DNA from: CAZPKH01 sp964407165
GTDB lineage: Bacteria > Bacteroidota > Bacteroidia > Bacteroidales > Muribaculaceae
Reading direction: 5' to 3'
DNA: 12,066 bases
Assembly (NCBI GenBank): GCA_964407165.1
Contig: CAYOUJ010000065.1
Span: 1 to 12,066 of the forward strand
A model generated the notes under the pieces. It had not been told where the DNA came from. It did no database searches and worked only from the letters and a program-made list of their open reading frames with translations. Shown here piece after piece: positions 1 to 5,788 of this stretch. How positions within the stretch are numbered: the first letter of the stretch is position 1; each line of letters starts with the position of its first letter. The position numbers and the translations under genes were made by a program.

Positions 1-144
1 AGCGCCGAGGGGGCTGTGATAGAGGCGTATGGCATTGACGGGCGGCTCGTGGCCAGGGGCACCGGAGAGCTCACCCTCCCCGACGCCGGCGTCTACATCC
101 TCCGCGTCCCCGGGCAACCACCCATGAAGGTGGTAGTCAAGTAA
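1..144 (+). CDS. 3' end of a gene with a sorting-domain-like C-terminal tail (partial)
   Basis: Codons are open from base 1 to the TAA at 142-144, giving 47 residues of a protein whose start lies outside the window. The visible tail has the pattern of the C-terminal beta-sandwich tails common on secreted Bacteroidetes proteins: a hydrophobic strand, then AYGIDGRLV, then GELTLPDAGVYILRV, and a final basic-hydrophobic strand KVVVK. In type IX secretion substrates the same layout (a 'DxxGRxV' turn, 'L.aGvYi.rv', 'kkvvv' end) is the sorting domain, so the protein is probably exported. The enzymatic part is not visible, so no function can be assigned. The frame and stop are clear; the sorting role is inferred from family resemblance only. 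Confidence 0.7.
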   Translation, partial: SAEGAVIEAYGIDGRLVARGTGELTLPDAGVYILRVPGQPPMKVVVK

Positions 145-161
145 GGGGTGAGCACAAAACT

Positions 162-221
162 ACGGATTGCACGGATTGCACAGATTATATTTTAAAAATC
201 TGTGTAATCTGTGTAATCTGT
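162..221 (+). repeat. 25-bp hairpin made of inverted 9-bp tandem repeats, possible transcription end
   Basis: The left arm (162-186) contains two copies of CGGATTGCA followed by CAGATT. The right arm (197-221) contains two copies of AATCTGTGT followed by AATCTGT. The arms are complementary over 25 positions if four G-T pairs are allowed, with a 10-base A/T loop at 187-196. All four wobble pairs are G-U in RNA made from the + strand but A-C mismatches in RNA from the - strand, so the stem is better suited to + strand transcripts. It sits 17 bp after the + strand stop and 2 bp beyond the end of the convergent CYTH gene. It may end or protect the upstream transcript. No T-run follows, so it is not a standard intrinsic terminator. 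Confidence 0.6.
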
Positions 222-223
222 TG

Positions 224-679
224 TCAGGACTTGCGGGCGAGGCGGGCGTTGTAGTAACGCTTGTCGCCGGTGACCTCGTGGCCGACGAAGGGGGGCAGGG
301 TGAATGGCTCCTCCTCCGTCGTTAGCTCTATCTCGGCGAGGACCAGCCCTGCGTGGCGCCCATGGAACTCGTCGACCTCCCAGGTGTGTCCCTCGTAGGG
401 GACTATGTAGCGGGTTTTCTCGATGACGCGGCCGTCGGCGAGGGCGTCAATCATCTCGCGGGCGTCGGCCGGGGGTATGGGGTATTCCCACTCGTCGCGA
501 GAGAATCCCTCCGTGGGGCCTTTTATGGTCAGAAACGCCTCGTCGTCACGCAGGCGCGCGCGCAGGGTCGGGCGCCCCTTCTCCGACAGGTAGCCCTGAA
601 CGATGGCGTGGCTGCGGATGGCCATCCCCTTGTAGCTGTCGCTGATTACCAAAAACTTGCGCTCTATCTCCTTTGCCAT
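224..679 (-). CDS. CYTH domain protein, probable inorganic triphosphatase
   Basis: A 151-residue protein of the CYTH / triphosphate tunnel metalloenzyme family. The defining N-terminal ExExK signature is present (E4, E6, K8 in MAKEIERKFLV). The usual basic and acidic strands of the tunnel follow: LRARLRD, LTIKG, IEKTRY, WEVDEFHG, LAEIEL and a C-terminal DKRYYNARLA. The length matches the single-domain bacterial proteins related to the Nitrosomonas and Clostridium enzymes, which hydrolyse inorganic triphosphate with divalent metal; other family members are adenylate or thiamine-triphosphate enzymes. The ATG at 679 is chosen because it begins exactly at the signature; the same frame stays open further upstream but there it runs antisense-like through the neighbouring gene. 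It lies 5 bp after the phospholipase stop, so translation is probably coupled. The family is certain; the substrate is inferred. Confidence 0.88.
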   Translation of the reverse strand: MAKEIERKFLVISDSYKGMAIRSHAIVQGYLSEKGRPTLRARLRDDEAFLTIKGPTEGFSRDEWEYPIPPADAREMIDALADGRVIEKTRYIVPYEGHTWEVDEFHGRHAGLVLAEIELTTEEEPFTLPPFVGHEVTGDKRYYNARLARKS

Positions 680-684
680 CGTGG

Positions 685-1530
685 TTAATATTCGCTGAAG
701 AGGCGGGGCTTGATGCAGATGCCCACGCGCAGCTCGGAATGATATTTGTTGTATTCGAGCAGCCCCTCGCCGTAGCCGTTGTAATACTGGAGGAATAGGA
801 ACTGGTTGTCGCGTTTGAACAGCCGGTAATACAGCTCGATGGTGGTGTTGTAGCTCAGGCGCCACCCCTTGCGCTTGGTCAGCAGCACGGAGGCGCCGAA
901 GCGTTGGTTGAGGGTCATATAGGAGGTGCCTACCTGGTATATGCCGGAGTAGTCAAGTATGTCCTTGTTGTGCTGGCCGTCGACGATGGGTATCCAGGCT
1001 TTGCCGTGGACGGTGATGCAGGGGTCGATCATGATGCTGCCGGCAAGCGAGATCTTGTTCCACGAGCGGCTCTCGACGCCGTCGCGGCCGTTGCTCTCGT
1101 GCTCGATCATGAGCATTGCCTTGCCGATGAAGCGATTCTTGACGAACAGGGGCTTGGCCAGGCCGATGCCGGGATTGAAGTTGAGGTCGGTCATCGGCAT
1201 GGAGTTCTCGAGCACGTTCCAAAACACCTTCTGCGAGTAGAAGAGGTACAGATAGGTGCCCAGCGGGAGCGTGCTCTTGGTCAGGCGCTGGGATACGCTG
1301 ATCTGAAACTTTACGTTGGTGTTCTCCTTGGTGGGCTTGGGGCCGACGGCGGTGCCGAAGATGAAGTAGTTGTCTTTGTACAGCCCGAAGTAAGGGCCGG
1401 AGTCGAAGGCGCGGCGCACCGAGTCGGCGTCGACCATGGTGGTCGAGTCGTTGTCGACTATCTGCGCGCGCGCCGGCGAGGCTGCGAGCAGGATAGTCAA
1501 AACAATTATGGCTGTCAGATGTTTATACAT
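685..1530 (-). CDS. pldA: Outer-membrane phospholipase A (OMPLA / PldA family)
   Basis: A 281-residue precursor with a signal peptide (MYKHLTAIIVLTILLAASPARA, predicted cut after residue 22), close to the 289 residues of the E. coli enzyme. The active-site stretch HESNGR...SRSWNK (residues 144-159) lines up with E. coli HDSNGR...SRSWNR: H144, S146 and N158 match the catalytic H142, S144 and N156, and R149 and S154 match calcium-site residues R147 and S152. The segment YSQKVFW..L.NSMPMTDLNFNP and the late YNGYGEGLLEYN also match the family barrel. It should form a 12-strand outer-membrane barrel hydrolysing phospholipids at the surface, active as a calcium-dependent dimer. The start at 1530 is preferred over an upstream in-frame ATG at 1566 because it begins the signal peptide and because the likely -7 box lies between them. 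The CYTH gene follows 5 bp downstream. Confidence 0.9.
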   Translation of the reverse strand: MYKHLTAIIVLTILLAASPARAQIVDNDSTTMVDADSVRRAFDSGPYFGLYKDNYFIFGTAVGPKPTKENTNVKFQISVSQRLTKSTLPLGTYLYLFYSQKVFWNVLENSMPMTDLNFNPGIGLAKPLFVKNRFIGKAMLMIEHESNGRDGVESRSWNKISLAGSIMIDPCITVHGKAWIPIVDGQHNKDILDYSGIYQVGTSYMTLNQRFGASVLLTKRKGWRLSYNTTIELYYRLFKRDNQFLFLQYYNGYGEGLLEYNKYHSELRVGICIKPRLFSEY

Positions 1531-1554
1531 GGTAGGGGAGCACTGCTGCCGTGG

Positions 1555-1562
1555 CAAAGGTA
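1555..1562 (-). promoter_or_regulatory. Bacteroidetes -7 box for pldA
   Basis: Read on the - strand this is TACCTTTG, a perfect match to the Bacteroidetes -7 consensus TAnnTTTG, 24 bp before the pldA start codon. A matching -33 TTTG is not at the usual 19-21 bp distance: candidate TTTTG and TTG elements on this strand lie about 14 and 23 bp away. Confidence rests on the -7 box and its position. Confidence 0.55.
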
Positions 1563-1577
1563 GCAAAAATTTTTTGC
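1563..1577. promoter_or_regulatory. A/T-rich palindrome between divergent promoters
   Basis: GCAAAAA-T-TTTTTGC is a perfect inverted repeat with 7-bp arms around one base. It directly abuts the - strand -7 box and contains the -33 element of the + strand promoter. Such a placement would suit a regulator binding site affecting both genes, but the A and T runs could equally be ordinary promoter composition. Confidence 0.3.
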
Positions 1578-1604
1578 AAAATTGGCAATTAATGTCTACA
1601 TTTG
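1573..1604 (+). promoter_or_regulatory. Bacteroidetes promoter for the small lipoprotein gene
   Basis: TTTG at 1573-1576 and TACATTTG at 1597-1604 are separated by 20 bp, matching the -33/-7 architecture TTTG - 19 to 21 bp - TAnnTTTG used by the primary sigma factor of Bacteroidetes. Transcription should begin about 1610, leaving a leader of roughly 45 bases before the ATG at 1655. The ATG at 1616 would lie almost at the transcript end and is therefore unlikely to be the start. Confidence 0.7.
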
Positions 1605-1654
1605 CCGCTGCTTAGATGCAATCCGTTAGATATTACACACTTAACTATTTAGAT

Positions 1655-2119
1655 ATGATACGCAAAAGTTTTATGGTATTGGCTCTTGCAGCCATGATGA
1701 CCGCCTGCGGCGGCAGTGACAAACAGCAGACCACCAACGACACCATTCTCGGCATCGCCGAGGCCGTGCAGGGCGAGGAGGTAGCCGTGGCCAGCGGAGA
1801 CACGGAGAACGTGGCCGGCGTGGTCACCGAGGAGGCCGTGCCCGTCGAGGAGGTAGTCGAGGAGACCAAAGAGCAGGCAAGCAGCGTCTCTTCGCAGATT
1901 ACTGAGATGCTCGACAACCTTGAGGGCAAGGTCACCAAGTTCGTATCCCTGGCCAAGAAGGTGAAGGAGGGCGACGTCAAGGCTGCTACTGAGCTCCCCG
2001 CCGTGCAGAAAGAGGTTAGCAGCATCCTCAGCAAGCTTCAGGCCAAGGCCGCTGACATGACTCCCGAGCAGACGAAGCGCTTTGCCGAGATCCAGCAGAA
2101 GTTTACCGCCGCCGAGTAA
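1655..2119 (+). CDS. Small coiled-coil lipoprotein of unknown function
   Basis: A 154-residue protein with a lipoprotein signal: MIRK, a hydrophobic core, and the lipobox MTAC with the lipidated cysteine at residue 18. An acidic, low-complexity linker follows (residues 19-75, rich in E, V, T). The C-terminal half is strongly helical: QITEMLDNLEGKV, then LAKKVKEGDVKAATELPAVQK, then LSKLQAKAADMTPEQTKRF and FTAAE. This resembles small Bacteroidetes lipoproteins with a C-terminal helical domain ending in 'LTPeQ..rf..Iq.K...A' (a DUF6591-like pattern, from memory and unverified). It is probably anchored to a membrane facing the periplasm. No catalytic motif is visible. The start at 1655 is fixed by the lipobox and by the upstream promoter. 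It is transcribed alone, with its own promoter and terminator. Confidence 0.8.
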   Translation: MIRKSFMVLALAAMMTACGGSDKQQTTNDTILGIAEAVQGEEVAVASGDTENVAGVVTEEAVPVEEVVEETKEQASSVSSQITEMLDNLEGKVTKFVSLAKKVKEGDVKAATELPAVQKEVSSILSKLQAKAADMTPEQTKRFAEIQQKFTAAE

Positions 2120-2144
2120 AACAATTAGCAGTCACACAACGTAT

Positions 2145-2201
2145 TAAGCGTCGGCGCATAGGTCGTTGGACTCTATGCGCCGATGCTTATTTATATTTTT
2201 T
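2145..2201 (+). terminator. Intrinsic terminator of the lipoprotein gene
   Basis: A 17-bp stem (2145-2161 with 2173-2189; one G-U pair, otherwise perfect) closes an 11-base loop and is followed by a T-rich tract, TTTATATTTTTT, at 2190-2201. It lies 25 bp after the lipoprotein stop. The single G-T position is a wobble pair only in + strand RNA, which agrees with a + strand terminator. It isolates the lipoprotein gene from the next transcription unit. Confidence 0.85.
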
Positions 2202-2205
2202 AATA

Positions 2206-2235
2206 TTGGAGTGTGGCCGATTATTCGTATCTTTG
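2206..2235 (+). promoter_or_regulatory. Bacteroidetes promoter for the 685-residue membrane protein
   Basis: TTG at 2206-2208 and TATCTTTG at 2228-2235 are 19 bp apart, matching the -33/-7 consensus. It begins a few bases after the terminator T-tract and ends 29 bp before the ATG at 2265. Because an open frame extends upstream through this promoter and into the terminator loop, the promoter decides the start codon. Confidence 0.72.
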
Positions 2236-2264
2236 CAGGCGGTAAACCACACATCATTCTGAAT

Positions 2265-4322
2265 ATGACTGACTATAGCTATATAAGCCTTGCCGTCCAT
2301 GGACAGTATGACGGCCAAGTGAAGACCGTATATACCTATCCCACAGAGCCGACGCCCGCGTGGGCGGCTACGCTCATCGATCCGGCCACCATCACGCCCC
2401 ACTTCATCAACATGCGCGACTGCTACATGATGTGGGCCAATGCCGACGGCCACTTCTTCTCGCTGATCACTCGCAATCCGATGGACCAGCGTTCCGGCGC
2501 CATCATGCTCACCCTGTGCATAGCCGACGGCTACTCGCTCACGGGCCAGCAGATAGTCAACACTCTGGCTCATCTTAAGCGCACGCTCATCGAGGACGAC
2601 ACCATGATGGACGGTGCTGTCACGCGCTGCCTCGAGAGCATCGGCATTCCCGCTCAGGGGCTGCGCCAGGAGTCATGGCTGAGCAACTCGGCACGTCCCG
2701 CCGTGGCACCCAAGGGGATGTGCTACCGCACCTACGTCAGCGGCACCGAGCTTGAGTCGATACTCTCGTTCCCCAACCAGACCGATTACGAACGTTTTCA
2801 GAAGGTCATCATCATACCCGCCACCACCTCCCTGCGTCCCGGCGCCGGCATCGAGCGCATAACCTCGCCGGTGAAGAAAGTGTTCACCGTCATCACTCCC
2901 GACGACGTGAAGGCCTCCAAGACCCTCATCGCCGACGGCGAGCGCCTGACGCTCACCTACAGCAAGCCGGGTTTCAACCCGCGCAAGGAGACAGTCATCG
3001 CCGGCACGCCGTCCTCGTATGTCCGCTATGCCGGCTCGGCCATGATCATCAAGAAGGCGCAGGACTGCGGCCTCAGCTTTGTGCGCCGCATCAAGATAGC
3101 CGTCAAGAGCGCCAAGGGTGGCGCCGTCAACGGCTACACCATCAACGTCAACGGCCGGCCCGTCAACACCATGGATCCGGCCGTGGAGATAAGCGAGACC
3201 GACATGGCTCCCGGCAAGACCACAGAAATCAGTGTGGCCTCCAACAATTTCCGGCCCGTCAAAGTGGTCAAGGACTCGCAGGAGCTGGCCGCCATGGAAA
3301 CCCTCGATATAGTGCTCGAGCCGCTCGAGCAGGGGATAGTGCTTCGCCTCGACTTCGGCGAGGGCCGCACCTTCGAGCAGGAGATCATGATAGAGCGCAA
3401 CACTCCCGAATACCGCGAGCTCCACTCCGGCAACTTCCACGGCTTCCGCGCCCACCGCGTGGCCACGCCCGGCGGGGAGGTATATAATGTGGACGTGCGC
3501 GCCGGCAGCCGCCCTACTGCGCCCACTTTTGCCAACGTCACCGACAAGTCGACCCCTACTACAGAGCGCAAGGTCCCTGTGTTTGAGAACGTAAGCCGCG
3601 GAACAGCCAGCGTGGCCGCCGGCGCCGGCGCAAAGACCGAGAAGGTTGAGGCCGATGCGCCTAAGGGCGGCAAGCGCGACAAGAAGGAGGATGGCCGCGC
3701 CGGCTCGTCGGTATTCGGCTCCAAGGCCGGTGTCATCGTCGGCGCTGCAGCTGCGCTGATATTGCTCATAGTGGCTCTTGTATGGCTGCTACCCGGTGGC
3801 TCCGACGAACCCAAGGAGCCGGAGCGCGAGGTGACCACGTTCAGTGAAGACCCCAACGCCATCGAGCAGGCCGAGGCCGAGGCCGCCAAGCAGTCGGAGG
3901 CCTCTGTGCAGCAGCGTGTCGACAATGCTGTGAGCCAGGTTGCTCCGGCTGCATCTGAAGGTGCATCCGACAAGGCTGACTATGACTATCTTAACAAGGA
4001 GACCAAGACTTGGCAGCGCGACCGCCTGACCTCTGAGACAGGGAAGGCGCTCATCAATGCCATCGCCTCAGGCGACATCGACGCGTTCGCCTCCAGCCCC
4101 TATTTCGCCAAGGAGGGCAACTGTGCCAATACACGCGCCCGCAAGACCGCAGAGTGGGTCTGGGCCACCAAGGGTACAGGCCATGAGAAAGCCGTGCGCG
4201 AAATAATGAAGAACTCCGTGAAGGCTGATGGCACCGTCGACCTCTATAACCTCTGGGACAACGTCAGCCGCCACCAGCCCAAGAAGGACGAGGCCAACAA
4301 GGAGCCGATGCCCAAGCTTTAA
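2265..4322 (+). CDS. Large single-pass membrane protein of unknown function
   Basis: I do not recognise this 685-residue protein. Residues 1-130 form a soluble alpha/beta-looking domain (VHGQYDGQVKTVYTYP, FSLITRNPMDQRSGAIMLTLCI, LTGQQIVNTLAHLKRTL). Residues about 200-400 contain successive beta-rich segments resembling PEGA or carboxypeptidase-regulatory sandwiches (LIADGERLTLTYSKPGFNP, GYTINVNGRPV, APGKTTEISVASNNFRPVK). A disordered, lysine-rich linker (about 415-485) precedes one transmembrane helix (487-509), followed by acidic EPKEPEREV, a coiled region and a small helical domain (about 590-670). Positive charges before the helix and acidic ones after it predict a cytoplasmic N-terminus and periplasmic C-terminus. 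No signal peptide is present. The start at 2265 is set by the promoter. It is 75 bp upstream of the amylase gene and may be co-transcribed with it. The N-terminal domain might be a signalling or scaffold module; this is a guess. Confidence 0.85.
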   Translation: MTDYSYISLAVHGQYDGQVKTVYTYPTEPTPAWAATLIDPATITPHFINMRDCYMMWANADGHFFSLITRNPMDQRSGAIMLTLCIADGYSLTGQQIVNTLAHLKRTLIEDDTMMDGAVTRCLESIGIPAQGLRQESWLSNSARPAVAPKGMCYRTYVSGTELESILSFPNQTDYERFQKVIIIPATTSLRPGAGIERITSPVKKVFTVITPDDVKASKTLIADGERLTLTYSKPGFNPRKETVIAGTPSSYVRYAGSAMIIKKAQDCGLSFVRRIKIAVKSAKGGAVNGYTINVNGRPVNTMDPAVEISETDMAPGKTTEISVASNNFRPVKVVKDSQELAAMETLDIVLEPLEQGIVLRLDFGEGRTFEQEIMIERNTPEYRELHSGNFHGFRAHRVATPGGEVYNVDVRAGSRPTAPTFANVTDKSTPTTERKVPVFENVSRGTASVAAGAGAKTEKVEADAPKGGKRDKKEDGRAGSSVFGSKAGVIVGAAAALILLIVALVWLLPGGSDEPKEPEREVTTFSEDPNAIEQAEAEAAKQSEASVQQRVDNAVSQVAPAASEGASDKADYDYLNKETKTWQRDRLTSETGKALINAIASGDIDAFASSPYFAKEGNCANTRARKTAEWVWATKGTGHEKAVREIMKNSVKADGTVDLYNLWDNVSRHQPKKDEANKEPMPKL

Positions 4323-4361
4323 AAAGAAAAACGTTTCAACTAATTCACCCACAAATAATTA

Positions 4362-4389
4362 TGCATTATGCATTTTGCATTATGCATTT
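4362..4389. repeat. 7-bp tandem repeat, four units
   Basis: Four consecutive copies of TGCATT(A/T) (units end A, T, A, T) fill the gap between the membrane-protein stop and the amylase start, ending 8 bp before the amylase ATG. The tract is also locally palindromic because ATGCAT reads the same on both strands. A spurious ATG inside it (4368) is in frame with the amylase gene but would add ten residues before a clean signal peptide. Confidence 0.85.
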
Positions 4390-4397
4390 CAAAAGCC

Positions 4398-5786
4398 ATG
4401 ATAAACAAACTTTTAGCTCTTGCCGCAGCCGGGCTTTTCGCCCTGGGCGCCACCGCCGCCCCGCGGCAGACCAAAGTGCAGCACCCCGAGTGGAGCCGCA
4501 ACGCAGTCATCTACGAGGTAAACATGCGCCAGTATAGCGACGACAGCAGCTTCGCCTCGTTCCTCGAGCAGATGCCCCGCCTTAATGAGCTTGGCGTCGA
4601 CATCCTCTGGTTCATGCCCATCCACCCCATCTCCGAAGACGGGCGCAAGGGCGGTCTAGGCAGCTATTACGCTGTAAAAGACTACTATGGCGTCAACCCC
4701 GAGTATGGAACAAAGGATGAGTTCCAGCAGATAGTCGACAAGGCCCATGAGATGGGCATGAAGGTGATACTCGACTGGGTGCCCAACCACTCCGGTCGCG
4801 ACAACGCCTGGGTCACCGAGCATCCTGACTGGTATGCCCGCGACGACAAGGGGGAGATGTTCGGTCCCTTCGATTGGACTGACGTCTACAAGTTTGACTA
4901 CAGCAATCCCGAGATGCGCAAAGGGATGATTGACGCGCTGAAATATTGGCTCACGGAGGTAGGCATCGACGGCTTCCGCTGCGATGTGGCCATGCAGGTG
5001 CCCACCGACTTCTGGAACGAGGCCCGCCCGCAACTGCAGGCTGTCAAGCCCGACCTGTTCATGCTCGCCGAGGCTTCGGAGCCTGATTTGGTGGAGGAGG
5101 CCTTTGACATGGACTACAACTGGCCGATGAAAGACCTCTTCAGCGAAATCGCCGACACACAGGGTCAGTACACCTTCGTCAACGCCGACGGCCATCGTCG
5201 CCCCTTCCCCGCCAAGAACGCCCTTGCCATCGACTCGCTCCTTGCCTACCAGGCTGAGAACTATGCCGTTGACTCCTATATGATGAACATGATCACCAAT
5301 CACGACCTCAACTCGTGGGAAGGCACGGAGTTTGAGCGCTTAGGCAATCTCACCGGTGCCTTCGCGGTGCTGAGCTACACGCTCCCCGGCATGCCGCTCA
5401 TCTACACGGGCCAGGAGACTGGCCTCAACCGCGCCCTGGAGTTCTTCGTCAAGGACACCCCTCCGCAGTGGGAGCCGCGCAACACATTCTTTACATTCTA
5501 TCAGAAGCTTAACGCCCTCAAGCACGACCACAAGGCACTCGCTGCCGGCACCAAGGGCGCGCCGATGACACGCTTCATGACCGAGAGCCCCGACGTCTAT
5601 GTCTTCTCGCGCGAGCTTGACGGCGACAACGTCACAGTCTTTGTCAACCTCAGCGCCACGGAGCAGCCCGTCAAGTTCACCGGCGACGCACCCAAGGTCG
5701 AGGGGATGAAGGACTACTTCAGCGGCAATGACGCCGTGCTGCCGCTGACGATGGCTCCCGGAGCATACTTTATTTACACAAAATAG
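4398..5786 (+). CDS. Secreted GH13 alpha-amylase-family glycoside hydrolase
   Basis: A 462-residue enzyme with a signal peptide (MINKLLALAAAGLFALGATAA) and no lipobox cysteine, so it is probably periplasmic rather than a surface SusG-type lipoprotein. The conserved GH13 regions are present: region I DWVPNH (126-131), region II GFRCDVA with nucleophile D196, region III MLAEAS with acid/base E225, and region IV NMITNHD with transition-state aspartate D303. A C-terminal beta domain (about 390-462, VYVFSREL, VTVFVNLS, GAYFIYTK) ends the protein. It should cleave alpha-1,4 glucan or maltooligosaccharide bonds. The insertion after barrel strand 3 (domain B) is short, and no carbohydrate-binding module is present. 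There are no SusC/SusD genes nearby, so this is not an evident polysaccharide-utilisation locus. The ATG at 4398 is chosen because it starts the signal peptide. The GH3 gene follows after 2 bp. Confidence 0.9.
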   Translation: MINKLLALAAAGLFALGATAAPRQTKVQHPEWSRNAVIYEVNMRQYSDDSSFASFLEQMPRLNELGVDILWFMPIHPISEDGRKGGLGSYYAVKDYYGVNPEYGTKDEFQQIVDKAHEMGMKVILDWVPNHSGRDNAWVTEHPDWYARDDKGEMFGPFDWTDVYKFDYSNPEMRKGMIDALKYWLTEVGIDGFRCDVAMQVPTDFWNEARPQLQAVKPDLFMLAEASEPDLVEEAFDMDYNWPMKDLFSEIADTQGQYTFVNADGHRRPFPAKNALAIDSLLAYQAENYAVDSYMMNMITNHDLNSWEGTEFERLGNLTGAFAVLSYTLPGMPLIYTGQETGLNRALEFFVKDTPPQWEPRNTFFTFYQKLNALKHDHKALAAGTKGAPMTRFMTESPDVYVFSRELDGDNVTVFVNLSATEQPVKFTGDAPKVEGMKDYFSGNDAVLPLTMAPGAYFIYTK

Positions 5787-5788
5787 AG

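Noticed and set aside
680..865. N-terminal extension of the CYTH protein
   Set aside because: The extension overlaps the pldA coding region out of frame and precedes the family's usual N-terminal signature.
1616..1654. Earlier ATG for the lipoprotein
   Set aside because: It would sit almost at the predicted transcription start and would put 13 extra residues before a normal lipoprotein signal.
2166..2264. Upstream extension of the membrane-protein frame starting at 2166
   Set aside because: That ATG lies in the terminator loop of the preceding gene and upstream of the TATCTTTG box, so it would not be in the transcript.
2673..3973. Two long - strand open frames opposite the 685-residue membrane protein
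   Set aside because: Composition is typical of antisense reading in GC-rich DNA, and the + strand frame has a promoter, coherent domains and a transmembrane helix.
4398..5786. Part of a Sus-type polysaccharide-utilisation locus
   Set aside because: No SusC, SusD or SusR-like gene is in the window and the enzyme lacks a lipoprotein signal.
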